Notes: generated by a model not told the origin, from the sequence alone. A stretch of DNA of 16,128 nucleotides from Ruminococcus sp. UBA5884 (GCA_002431975.1 DJFA01000013.1:1-16128), one strand, 5' to 3'. Positions 8,936 through 15,946 are shown, counted from the first letter of the stretch. A program made the numbers and translations.

Positions 8936-8947
8936 GTACTTTCCATT

Positions 8948-8984
8948 AAAAACGCAGATTTAAAAAAATAAATCTGCGTTTTTT
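8948..8984 (-). terminator. Intrinsic terminator of the murC / LexA-like operon
   Basis: An 11-bp perfect stem, ACGCAGATTTA (8952-8962) with TAAATCTGCGT (8969-8979), has a 6-A loop and is flanked by A and T runs that extend the pairing. On the - strand it begins about 3 nt after the LexA-like stop codon. The T run at 8980-8984 means it could also stop + strand transcripts. Confidence 0.85.
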
Positions 8985-8986
8985 GA

Positions 8987-9499
8987 TTACATATATTTTA
9001 TAACTGAAATAATTCTGCCTATACATTTAAGACTGTGCTTATCTGTAAAATAAAGTTTATTCTGTTTTTCTTCGATGTAATAATCTTTTCCGTCTTTAAA
9101 AGTATTTTCAGCGATGACAATATCATTTTTATGAATTATATCATTATAATCATCAGTAGCTTTAACTGCAAAAAGAGGATATTCATATTCATCTCTGTCA
9201 GGAGTCCAGCTTATAAATCCAAGGATACAATCCATATCCAGAAAGTTTTTACAGTATTTTTCAAAGTTTACAAGCGGAATAATTCTGGATTTGGTTTTAG
9301 CTAATTTAATAGTTCTTTTCTGATTATCATTTTTTTCAATAATACCTTTTTCAGCAAGTGAATTGCAGTGTTTATGAATAGTTGAAAGTGACTGACAGTC
9401 TGTATTTTTCTGAATTTCCCTCATTGAAGGAGATATATTTGAATTGCTGTATTCAATCAGAGTATTGACAATCTGGGTATCAATTTTATCCAATTCCAT
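8987..9499 (-). CDS. LexA-like winged-helix regulator lacking the autocleavage residues
   Basis: 170 aa, slightly shorter than a typical LexA (about 200). Residues 1-68 match the LexA DNA-binding winged helix: an ILxxLIEY-type helix, SPSMREIQKNT (23-33), a recognition-helix-like STIHKHCNSLAEKGII (39-54), then a wing. Residues 70-170 follow the S24 peptidase scaffold in outline (IIPLV, HKNDIVIAEN, CIGRIISVIK). However, the Ala-Gly cleavage site is missing, Asp116 lies where the catalytic Ser should be, and no Lys sits in the expected TVK position. It therefore cannot be induced by RecA-stimulated self-cleavage in the usual way and is unlikely to be the SOS repressor. The start has AGGAG (9507-9511) and overlaps the end of murC by 14 nt, implying translational coupling. 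Targets are unknown. Confidence 0.8.
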   Translation of the reverse strand: MELDKIDTQIVNTLIEYSNSNISPSMREIQKNTDCQSLSTIHKHCNSLAEKGIIEKNDNQKRTIKLAKTKSRIIPLVNFEKYCKNFLDMDCILGFISWTPDRDEYEYPLFAVKATDDYNDIIHKNDIVIAENTFKDGKDYYIEEKQNKLYFTDKHSLKCIGRIISVIKYM

Positions 9500-10922
9500 T
9501 ATTCTGCTCCTGTTTAAGCTTTTTGTAAATCATTTTAGCAACCTTATATACATCACCACAGCCAAGAGTTATAACAAGGTCACCATCTGAAGCATTTTCA
9601 CAGATATAATCGCGGACCTGTTCAAAATTCTGCTGTTTTCTTTCAGGAGATTCTATTTTATTCTGTTCAAAGCATATACAGTTTTCAATCTTTTCAGCAA
9701 GGTCAGATGAATAAATATCATAGGTGTTTTTTTCTCTTGAACCCATGATATCGGTAAGAACTGCCATATCAGGTATAGAAAGAGCCTTTGCAAAGTCATC
9801 AAGCAGTATTGATGTTCTTGAATATGTGAATGGCTGGAACACTGCCCATACCTTATTGTAGCCCATCTGCATTGCAGCTTCAAGGGTAACAGTGAGTTCT
9901 GCCGGATGATGAGCGTAATCATCAGCAATAGTTATGCCTTTTTCCTTGCCGATTATTTCAAATCTTCTTTTAGCACCTCTGAAATCATAAAGACCTTTCT
10001 GTATTGATTCAGCAGATGCTCCGACATAATGAGCAGCAGCAGCGGCGGCTACAGCATTGATTATATTATGTTCACCCGGAACATTGAGAGTTATATCTGC
10101 AAGAGCTTCACCCTTATGCATTAAAGTAAATTTTGTCTGTATGCCATTGATTTTTTCGATATTTACAGGATAATAGTCAAAGCTTTCCTGATAACCGAAT
10201 ACTACTATATCTTTTTCATCTGCATTGCCGGCACGTTTTACGGCTTCAAGAGTATTTTTATCATCACCGTTTATAATAAGAGCCTTTGAAGCCTTGGCAG
10301 CAAATTTTCCGAATGAAGTTATAATATTGTCAAGAGTTCCGAAATAATCGAGATGGTCTGCATCAACATTAAGAATAACAGCTATATCCGGATACAGTTT
10401 GAGAAAAGTATCTACAAATTCGCATGATTCGCATACCATTATATCACTTTTTCCGGCAATTCCGCTTCCGTTTATGCATGGGAGCTTTCCGCCGATAACT
10501 GCGGATATATCAATTTTTTCAGTGCAGAGAATCTGTGTTATCATTGAAGTTGTAGTAGTTTTTCCATGAGTTCCTGAAACGCATATTGCATTGTCATACC
10601 AGCTTGTAACTATTCCGAGGAGTTCGCTTCTTTCAAGCACAGGCACACCGCTTGCCTTTGCGGCGATAAGTTCAGGATTATCAGCCATAATTGCAGCTGT
10701 ATGGACTATCATATCAGCACCTTCAATATTTTCTGCCCTCTGTCCCATGAATACAGGAATACCCATTTTTCTTACTGCTTCAAGAGTTTCAGTTTCATTG
10801 TTATCCGAGCCGGTAAGATAATAACCCTGAGAATGGAGAATCTGTGCGAGAGGATACATTCCTGAACCGCCTATTCCGATAAAATGAATATGCTTTTTGC
10901 CGTTGAGAATATTTTTATCCAA
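9486..10922 (-). CDS. murC: UDP-N-acetylmuramate--L-alanine ligase (MurC)
   Basis: Cytoplasmic ATP-dependent ligase (EC 6.3.2.8) that joins L-alanine to UDP-N-acetylmuramic acid, the first peptide-adding step of peptidoglycan precursor synthesis. 478 aa, normal length. The N-terminal Rossmann domain has HFIGIGGSGM (13-22). The central ATPase domain has the P-loop SGTHGKTTTT (116-125), CESCEFVDTF (164-173) and NVDADHLDYFGT (185-196). The C-terminal domain has GAKRRFE (316-322), DDYAHHPAE (334-342) and FQPFTYSRT (362-370). The only usable start before the nucleotide-binding loop appears to be TTG at 10922, and the ribosome site is weak (GGA about 9 nt upstream), so expression may be modest. The gene is divergent from spoVG and overlaps the downstream LexA-like gene. 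Confidence 0.97.
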   Translation of the reverse strand: MDKNILNGKKHIHFIGIGGSGMYPLAQILHSQGYYLTGSDNNETETLEAVRKMGIPVFMGQRAENIEGADMIVHTAAIMADNPELIAAKASGVPVLERSELLGIVTSWYDNAICVSGTHGKTTTTSMITQILCTEKIDISAVIGGKLPCINGSGIAGKSDIMVCESCEFVDTFLKLYPDIAVILNVDADHLDYFGTLDNIITSFGKFAAKASKALIINGDDKNTLEAVKRAGNADEKDIVVFGYQESFDYYPVNIEKINGIQTKFTLMHKGEALADITLNVPGEHNIINAVAAAAAAHYVGASAESIQKGLYDFRGAKRRFEIIGKEKGITIADDYAHHPAELTVTLEAAMQMGYNKVWAVFQPFTYSRTSILLDDFAKALSIPDMAVLTDIMGSREKNTYDIYSSDLAEKIENCICFEQNKIESPERKQQNFEQVRDYICENASDGDLVITLGCGDVYKVAKMIYKKLKQEQNNGIG

Positions 10923-10949
10923 AAAAATCAGTCCAATCTATAAAATTTT

Positions 10950-11033
10950 ATTGTATATTTTATCCATAAGAGCTAATAATACTCTTACAAATAAAAATTT
11001 TCAGTTTACATCTTTAATTTTTTAAGATGTAAA
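10950..11033. promoter_or_regulatory. Divergent murC / spoVG control region with two palindromes
   Basis: For spoVG: TTGTAT (10951-10956), 18 nt, AATAAT (10975-10980), a plausible sigma-A promoter. A TACAAT on the - strand (10950-10955) could be the murC -10 but has only a poor -35. A 6-bp inverted repeat, TAAGAG (10967-10972) with CTCTTA (10982-10987), straddles the spoVG -10. A perfect 10-bp repeat, TTTACATCTT (11005-11014) with AAGATGTAAA (11024-11033), ends directly against the spoVG ribosome site and could act as an operator or an mRNA hairpin. No sigma-H consensus was recognised. Confidence 0.45.
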
Positions 11034-11040
11034 GGGAGGT
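11034..11040 (+). promoter_or_regulatory. spoVG ribosome binding site next to a hairpin
   Basis: GGGAGGT, near-perfect anti-16S match, 4 nt before the ATG at 11045. The right arm of the 10-bp inverted repeat ends at the base just before it, so folding of the leader could affect ribosome access. Confidence 0.8.
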
Positions 11041-11044
11041 CATT

Positions 11045-11335
11045 ATGGAAATAACAGATATTAAAATCCGAAAAATTATAACAGAAGGTCGCCTCAGAGC
11101 AGTAATCTCAATTACTCTTGATGACATGATAGCAATTCATGACATAAAGATAGTAAAGGGCGATGAACGTCTTTTCGTAGCAATGCCGAGCCGCAAAGAT
11201 GAAACAGGCATTTTCAGGGATATAGTACACCCGATATCACCGCAGGCAAGAGAATTTATTGAAAATGAAATACTTGATGCATATAATAAATATATCGCAC
11301 TGTCTGAAGCAGATGAGGATATGGGCAGTTTTTAA
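11045..11335 (+). CDS. spoVG: SpoVG-family regulator
   Basis: 96 aa, the usual length. SpoVG is a small cytoplasmic nucleic-acid-binding protein; in Bacillus it affects asymmetric septation and sporulation, and in Staphylococcus and Listeria it affects capsule and virulence gene expression. The family signature is clear: MEITDIKIRKI start, GRLRAVISITLDD (15-27), HDIKIVKG (32-39), LFVAMPSRK (43-51), FRDIVHPI (57-64), and a C-terminal helix. It is divergent from murC and overlaps the Nudix gene tail to tail by 4 nt. Its presence fits a spore-forming lineage but does not prove sporulation, because non-sporulating Firmicutes also keep it. Confidence 0.96.
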   Translation: MEITDIKIRKIITEGRLRAVISITLDDMIAIHDIKIVKGDERLFVAMPSRKDETGIFRDIVHPISPQAREFIENEILDAYNKYIALSEADEDMGSF

Positions 11336-11349
11336 TAACTGCCCTTTTT
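11323..11349 (+). terminator. spoVG terminator built into the overlapping 3' ends
   Basis: GGGCAGTT (11323-11330) pairs perfectly with AACTGCCC (11337-11344) around a 6-nt loop, followed by TTTTT (11345-11349). The left arm encodes the last spoVG residues, and the stop codons of both spoVG and the convergent Nudix gene fall at the loop. On the - strand no U-tract follows the hairpin, so it should work mainly for spoVG. Confidence 0.85.
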
Positions 11350-11877
11350 CATGCTGATATATGTTTTGAGTATGCATACCTGAGTTTTGGAATCATATAT
11401 TTCTCCGGACATGACCATTTCAACGGCTTTTTCCAGAGGAATTTTTATTATATCAAGAAATTCATCATCATCAAGATGCTGTTCTGAAAATTCAAGTTCC
11501 TGAGCGAGATAGAGATGAATTATTTCATCAACATATCCCGGACTTGGATAAAGCTTTCCGAGATACTGATATTTTTTGCAGGTACAGCCTGTTTCTTCAA
11601 GAAGTTCACGTTTTCCGGCACTGTAATGTTCTTCACCGGCTTCAAGCTTTCCGGCAGGGAGTTCAAGAACTGTTTCCATATAAGGATATCTGAACTGTTT
11701 TACAAATATGACTTCATTTTTATCTGTAAGAGGGAGAATACATACTCCTCCGTTATGGTGAACAACCTCTCTTATGGAGGTTTTGCCGTTTTCGAGTTTT
11801 ACATCATCAACTTTTATTTTAAAAATCTTTCCGTTGAAAATTTCCTTTGAACTGATACATTCTTCTTTAAGATGCAT
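11332..11877 (-). CDS. Nudix hydrolase, ADP-ribose pyrophosphatase type
   Basis: 181 aa, typical of the NudF/ADPRase subfamily, which splits ADP-ribose into AMP and ribose 5-phosphate with Mg2+ and so clears a reactive metabolite. The Nudix box GX5EX7REUXEEXGU is complete at residues 76-98 (G76, E82, R90, E91, E94, E95, G97). The flanking features VVHHNGGV (38-45), VKQFRYP (59-65) and YPSPGYVDE (110-118) are characteristic of ADP-ribose hydrolases rather than of MutT. AAGGAGG (11888-11894) sits inside the end of the yfhO-like gene, whose stop is 2 nt from this ATG, so translation is probably coupled. Substrate is inferred from the subfamily pattern. Confidence 0.92.
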   Translation of the reverse strand: MHLKEECISSKEIFNGKIFKIKVDDVKLENGKTSIREVVHHNGGVCILPLTDKNEVIFVKQFRYPYMETVLELPAGKLEAGEEHYSAGKRELLEETGCTCKKYQYLGKLYPSPGYVDEIIHLYLAQELEFSEQHLDDDEFLDIIKIPLEKAVEMVMSGEIYDSKTQVCILKTYISMKKGSY

Positions 11878-11879
11878 AA

Positions 11880-14612
11880 TTACTGTTCCTCCTTGTCATC
11901 TTTTTCATCATTTTCTATATCTTCAAAAAGCTTGTTATTTTTAAAATCCTCAGCAGATTTTTTGATATTGACAACACTTGTATAGCCTTTCATGAATCTT
12001 TCGATTTCTTTCTGTTCAGCACTTTCAGGCTGTTCATCGTTGTTATTATCTGTGTTGCTGTCAGACTGTTCAATGCTGTTTTCATCAGTATTATCAGGCT
12101 GTTCAGTGGTGTTGCCGTCAGACTTTTTTTCATTATTGTTATCAGGCTGTTCAATGTTGTTTTCAGCAGTGTTGTCAGGCTGTTCAACAGAATTTTCTGT
12201 TGATTCAGCAATCTGTTTTTTCTTTGCCTTTGCAGCTTTTTTCTTTTTTCTGGCTTTGGCAGCTGCTTTTTTATCCATATTTGCGGATACAGCCATATAT
12301 ACTATGAAAAGAACAATGCCAACAGCTGAAATTACTGCACCGATTTCAAGACCATCAGGTACATATGTGAATTTGATTATATTTTCACCGATTTCACCCT
12401 TGACAGCCATAAATCCATAGTTTGCCTTTACTATTTCAGCTTCAACTCCGTTTACAGTAGCAGTCCAGCCCTTGTCGTAAGGAACACTGAAAAATACAAG
12501 AGTTTCATTTTCAAGATTAGTTTTTGCAGTAAATCCCTTAGAATCATATTCAAAGCTATAGCATGATGATTCGGCACGTTTTTCACATTCAGCATAATAA
12601 TCATCTTCACTTACATTGACATCAGATATCTTTGTGAGTGAAACTGATGAAGCATCATATTTATCATCAAGAACAACTGCTTTTATAAGAAGTTTTTCCC
12701 TGTCTGCATCAAATGATATAGCCTTTGCATCTGATTCTGATATATAGTAATCATAGGTAAAGCCCATAGGTATGAAATACTGATTTTCATATACATCAAA
12801 ACCATTCTGGGATTTAAGATATGTGAATCCCTTTACAGGAGATTCAGTAGAACCATCTGAACCGTCATTCCAGTTGAAGAAGTATCTGACTGAAAAAAGT
12901 CCTCTTAAAGTATATGAATCTGTCGGTGCTCTTGAAGCAACATCACGGGTTATTCCAATTTCACTGTAGAAATCCATTATTGAAGCCGGAACAATGCTGT
13001 GGAAAGTTCTCATTGATGAATATCCCCAGAACATAGGATAATTGTCATGGTCTTCACTCATATCAGCTCTCCAGAAGCTGTTTTCAGAATTTTCAGATGT
13101 ATCATCAAGTTCAAATTTTTCAGCCTTGAAAGTTGCATTGATATATTCATCAGGATAAGGGCCTATTGAAACCCCGAAATATACCGTTACTGCCGTACAT
13201 AATGCACAGGCTGTTGCTGTTGCGATAACAGCGTGTTTCTGATATGGTCTGCCTTCATTTTTAAGCTTTGATATCCTGTATGCATAGAGAAGGCATACAA
13301 GCGTAACTCCGAGTGTTATATAGAAATATGCAGGATTTGAAGCAAAACTGAACCATTTTGTTTCATCGTCCTTAATAGTCGGAAGAACTGAAATAACTCC
13401 GAATACAATAAGGAATGAGGTGCATACTTTAAGTCCCTGTTTCATATCGGCTTCACTGTCTTCAAGAGTCTGTGCAGTCATCATTGCCATTATAAGTATC
13501 GGCATATAGTACCATCTTGCATAATATGAGCCGTTGAAAAGATAAAACATTGAATTGAGTACCGGAATAAATGCACAGATTATGCAGATGAATATTGTTT
13601 TTGAAGCCCAGTGACTGCGTTTGTTTTTCATGAATGTTATAACGCCTGCCATTGAGAAAAGCGGGAGATAACCGGCTATTGAAGCCCATTTTGCGTGTTC
13701 GCTGTCGAAAAGGTTAGGACGTGCAGGAGCATCAGGTATCATAAAGAAGCTCTGTATAATTCTCCATAATCTTGTATTGTCATCATATGCAACAAGATCC
13801 ATTCCGAATAATCCGCTTGAAACTCTCGAATTGTCTGATATTGCAAGTGCAGACGGGAGAAGTGCAACACAGGCTATCATTCCGCCGAGAACAGCTTCAA
13901 TTATTATTGAACCATATTTTTTTGCATCAATTTTAAAATCATCGCTTGAACATCTCATAATAAGATATATTATTCCGAATGCAACCTGACCGGTAAAGAA
14001 GAAGTAATTAAGAGATGCCATAAATGCGACTGCCAGAACAAATACTCCACGTCTGTTTTTATTTATTCTGTCCTCAAATGCACAGAGAAGCAACGGGAAA
14101 AATGCTGTTACATCATGAAAATGATTGAAGAATACATTATATGACTGGAATCCTGAAAATGCATAGAGTAATGCTCCGATTAATGCACAGTCGGTGTTTT
14201 TCACGAATTTCCGTATATAGATATATGCCGTGAGCGAGGCAACAGCATATTTAAGGCATAAAAGTACTGACATTGCATACATCAGATATTCCTGTTTGAG
14301 AAAGAATGTCAGCCAGAAAAACGGACTGAAAAACAGATAGAATGAATATGAGCCTATGAAATTTGAACCCAAATCAGTTCCCCAGTCCCAGAAAAAATCG
14401 CCGTTTTTCACCATTTCATGTGCATGATAGTAAAAAGGCATCTGCTGTGAATTGAAATCGCCGTAATATATGAAATATCCGCCTGTATATATTGTAAGAG
14501 GCAGAAGAACTACTGCAAATGCAATAAATGCTATTACAAATGCTGAAATATATTTTTCTTTTTGTTTTGATGCAAGAGGTGAGATTTTTTCGCTTTTTTT
14601 GGTTTTCTTCAT
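11880..14612 (-). CDS. YfhO-family polytopic membrane protein (GT-C fold) with a repetitive acidic tail
   Basis: 910 aa. YfhO proteins are GT-C-type membrane glycosyltransferases; Bacillus YfhO works with CsbB and GtcA to glycosylate lipoteichoic acid from an undecaprenyl-linked sugar. After a Lys-rich N-terminus come roughly a dozen TM helices (first about 22-43; others around 86-105, 110-132, 143-160, 189-220, 236-257, 312-328, 337-358, 370-380, 397-411, 428-445, 460-480). The first outside loop carries YYGDFNSQQMPF (49-60), typical of the family's acidic catalytic loop. An extracytoplasmic domain spans about 485-753, followed by a last TM at 755-777. A cytoplasmic tail of about 130 residues follows: a Lys/Ala stretch (779-800), EQPDN-type repeats (807-864) and a charged end. 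The tail is unusual for the family. AGGAGG (14625-14630) lies 12 nt before the ATG. It lies in an operon between a phosphoesterase and a Nudix gene; no gtcA or csbB is in view. Confidence 0.9.
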   Translation of the reverse strand: MKKTKKSEKISPLASKQKEKYISAFVIAFIAFAVVLLPLTIYTGGYFIYYGDFNSQQMPFYYHAHEMVKNGDFFWDWGTDLGSNFIGSYSFYLFFSPFFWLTFFLKQEYLMYAMSVLLCLKYAVASLTAYIYIRKFVKNTDCALIGALLYAFSGFQSYNVFFNHFHDVTAFFPLLLCAFEDRINKNRRGVFVLAVAFMASLNYFFFTGQVAFGIIYLIMRCSSDDFKIDAKKYGSIIIEAVLGGMIACVALLPSALAISDNSRVSSGLFGMDLVAYDDNTRLWRIIQSFFMIPDAPARPNLFDSEHAKWASIAGYLPLFSMAGVITFMKNKRSHWASKTIFICIICAFIPVLNSMFYLFNGSYYARWYYMPILIMAMMTAQTLEDSEADMKQGLKVCTSFLIVFGVISVLPTIKDDETKWFSFASNPAYFYITLGVTLVCLLYAYRISKLKNEGRPYQKHAVIATATACALCTAVTVYFGVSIGPYPDEYINATFKAEKFELDDTSENSENSFWRADMSEDHDNYPMFWGYSSMRTFHSIVPASIMDFYSEIGITRDVASRAPTDSYTLRGLFSVRYFFNWNDGSDGSTESPVKGFTYLKSQNGFDVYENQYFIPMGFTYDYYISESDAKAISFDADREKLLIKAVVLDDKYDASSVSLTKISDVNVSEDDYYAECEKRAESSCYSFEYDSKGFTAKTNLENETLVFFSVPYDKGWTATVNGVEAEIVKANYGFMAVKGEIGENIIKFTYVPDGLEIGAVISAVGIVLFIVYMAVSANMDKKAAAKARKKKKAAKAKKKQIAESTENSVEQPDNTAENNIEQPDNNNEKKSDGNTTEQPDNTDENSIEQSDSNTDNNNDEQPESAEQKEIERFMKGYTSVVNIKKSAEDFKNNKLFEDIENDEKDDKEEQ
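12021..12194. repeat. Imperfect minisatellite in the YfhO tail
   Basis: About five degenerate in-frame units of 11-12 codons, each containing the coding core for EQPDN (EQPDN, EQPDN, EQPDN, EQSDS, EQPES); spacings between the EQ codons are 33, 48, 33 and 36 bp. The 48-bp interval has a five-residue insert, KKSDG. On the + strand the recurring core reads TCAGGCTGTTCA. All units are multiples of three, so copy-number change would keep the frame. Confidence 0.8.
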
Positions 14613-14682
14613 TGGAATTATAATCCTCCTTTTTTATTCACATTTTCAGTACCGGAACATATATTGTAAGAAGGGAAGTATT

Positions 14683-15168
14683 TCAGCGTCTTATTGACAA
14701 TACATTTGCAAGTATGCCCTTTTCAGTTACATCAATATAGCCGTATGATGCATCAAGACCATCTCTTGGACATGAAGCACTTCCCGGATTCATAATATAG
14801 AGTCCGTCTTCATATTTGCAGAATCTTTCATGAGTATGACCATATAATATAATATCTGCATTATTTTCTGCCGCAGCTTTTTTGAGATTGTCAAGTGTGA
14901 AATTAACATACTGATTATGACCATGGGCGGCAATAAGTCTGTGACCGTATTCAAGATTTATACAGAGCATATCAGGACTCATGCTTCCGAAATCGCAGTT
15001 GCCTTTGACATGATATGTATTGCAGAGGGATAATTCTTTTGCCGCTTCGTCAAATTCTCTTTCGCCGTCACCGAGATGTATGAACATATCAGCGGCAAGA
15101 TTACGCTGCATGATTTCTTTGACAGGATAATAATTTCCGTGGGAATCAGACATTACAATAATTCTCAT
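14683..15168 (-). CDS. YfcE/MJ0936-family metallophosphoesterase
   Basis: 161 aa, normal for the family: small cytoplasmic phosphodiesterases with a two-metal (usually Mn) centre and poorly known natural substrates. All metal-binding motifs are intact: SDSHG (7-11; D8, H10), GD (33-34), GNCD (56-59), AHGH (81-84) and GHTH (110-113). The start is clear, with AGGAGG (15175-15180) 6 nt upstream. It is the first gene of a probable operon with the YfhO-like gene (70-nt gap, no terminator seen) and the Nudix gene. It is divergent from the small-protein pair on the + strand. Confidence 0.93.
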   Translation of the reverse strand: MRIIVMSDSHGNYYPVKEIMQRNLAADMFIHLGDGEREFDEAAKELSLCNTYHVKGNCDFGSMSPDMLCINLEYGHRLIAAHGHNQYVNFTLDNLKKAAAENNADIILYGHTHERFCKYEDGLYIMNPGSASCPRDGLDASYGYIDVTEKGILANVLSIRR

Positions 15169-15201
15169 AAAAAACCTCCTTAAAAAAGTCTATTTTAATC
15201 A

Positions 15202-15230
15202 ATTATATCATAAACTTTAATCAAATACAA
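15202..15230 (-). promoter_or_regulatory. Sigma-A-type promoter for the phosphoesterase-yfhO-Nudix operon
   Basis: Read on the - strand: TTGTAT (15225-15230), 17-nt spacer, TATAAT (15202-15207), about 34 nt before the start codon at 15168. The match is strong. No equally clear promoter was seen for the divergent + strand gene at 15295; a TACAAT at 15226-15231 is a possible -10 that would overlap this -35. Confidence 0.75.
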
Positions 15231-15279
15231 TATAAAAATCAATATGAGGCTTTATTGCCTGATAAAAAAATCTGATATG

Positions 15280-15288
15280 AAAGGGGAG
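15280..15288 (+). promoter_or_regulatory. Ribosome binding site that decides a TTG start
   Basis: AAAGGGGAG is followed by 6 nt and then TTG at 15295. In-frame ATGs at 15244 and 15277 lack a ribosome site (the second overlaps this one), so TTG is the better start for the small gene. Confidence 0.7.
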
Positions 15289-15294
15289 AACGCT

Positions 15295-15543
15295 TTGAAT
15301 CAGAATATAAACCCACGCAATCTTGATGCTTTGCTGAGTGTTGTAAGCAGAAAACTTAATGTTCCGTCTGATGTTCTTAAATCTCAGCTTGAAAAAGGTC
15401 AGTTTGATGCGGCTCTTAATAATATGAACAATGAGGAGGCGGGGAAATTCCGTCAGGTTATGAATAATCCGAAACTTATCGAAAAAATGATGACTACGCC
15501 TCAGGCTCAGGAGCTTTATAAAAAACTGACCGGCGGCAAATGA
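15295..15543 (+). CDS. Small protein of unknown function, 82 aa
   Basis: I do not recognise a named family. Starting at the TTG, the protein is soluble, mostly helical and without signal peptide or TM segment. Features: NPRNLDALLSVVSRKLN near the N-terminus, then SDVLKSQLEKGQFDAAL, a Met/Asn-rich turn, and a charged C-terminal helix ending TPQAQELYKKLTGGK. The pattern of short helices suggests a small adaptor or regulatory protein; that is inference only. It is followed after 16 nt by a second small gene in the same direction, so the two are probably cotranscribed. Confidence 0.7.
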   Translation: MNQNINPRNLDALLSVVSRKLNVPSDVLKSQLEKGQFDAALNNMNNEEAGKFRQVMNNPKLIEKMMTTPQAQELYKKLTGGK

Positions 15544-15559
15544 AAAAAGGTAGATTCTT

Positions 15560-15946
15560 ATGGATGATGTAATGGGAAGGATTCAGGAAATGCTGTCTGA
15601 TGAGGAGAGTATGCAGCAGATAAAGGAACTTGCTGATATGCTCTCCGCTTCATCAGCTCCGCCGGAACAGCCTTCTCCTGACAGCAGAAACAATAATAAC
15701 AGCAATAACAATAATAACAATAACAATGATATCGGATTTGATTTTGGCATGATATTTAAAATTCAGGAAATTATGTCGGCTGCAAAATCTGATAAGGACG
15801 CAGAACTTATTATGGCTTTAAAGCCGCATCTTAGTGCTGAAAAACAGGAACGGGCTGACAAGGCGGTTAAATTCATGAAGCTTTTTTCAGTCTGGGAAAC
15901 TCTTAAATCAAGTGGTATGCTCAATGACCTGAATAAATTTCTTTAA
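15560..15946 (+). CDS. Small two-part protein with a poly-Asn linker, 128 aa
   Basis: I do not recognise a named family. The N-terminal helix pair (residues 1-31, MDDVMGRIQEMLSDEESMQQ onward) is joined by a Pro/Ser stretch and a poly-asparagine tract (44-56) to a C-terminal helical part (60-128, with FGMIFKIQEIMSAAKSDKD and a final LFSVWETLKSSGML-type helix). There is no signal peptide or TM helix. The ribosome site is modest (AAAAGG, 15545-15550, 9 nt before the ATG). The first 20 residues resemble the style of small conserved proteins in other Clostridia, but no function can be given. No clear hairpin terminator follows; the next structure is the inverted-repeat element from 16002. Confidence 0.75.
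   Translation: MDDVMGRIQEMLSDEESMQQIKELADMLSASSAPPEQPSPDSRNNNNSNNNNNNNNDIGFDFGMIFKIQEIMSAAKSDKDAELIMALKPHLSAEKQERADKAVKFMKLFSVWETLKSSGMLNDLNKFL
15689..15727 (+). repeat. AAT/AAC trinucleotide tract encoding poly-Asn
   Basis: Thirteen codons, of which twelve are AAC or AAT and one is AGC, encode residues 44-56. The tract is a simple-sequence repeat in frame with the small gene and may vary in length between strains without breaking the frame. Confidence 0.85.

Noticed and set aside
10923..11044. tRNA or other structured RNA gene between murC and spoVG
   Set aside because: No cloverleaf, T-loop or CCA pattern was found; only the simple inverted repeats are present.
12021..12194. Possible CRISPR array, because of repeated units about 33 bp apart
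   Set aside because: Units are imperfect, there are no unique spacers, the repeats lie in frame within a coding region, and no cas gene is near.
11992..12420. 142-aa + strand frame opposite the YfhO tail
   Set aside because: Low-complexity Ser/Cys/Leu repeats arise from the minisatellite read in antisense; the YfhO frame is clearly the real one.
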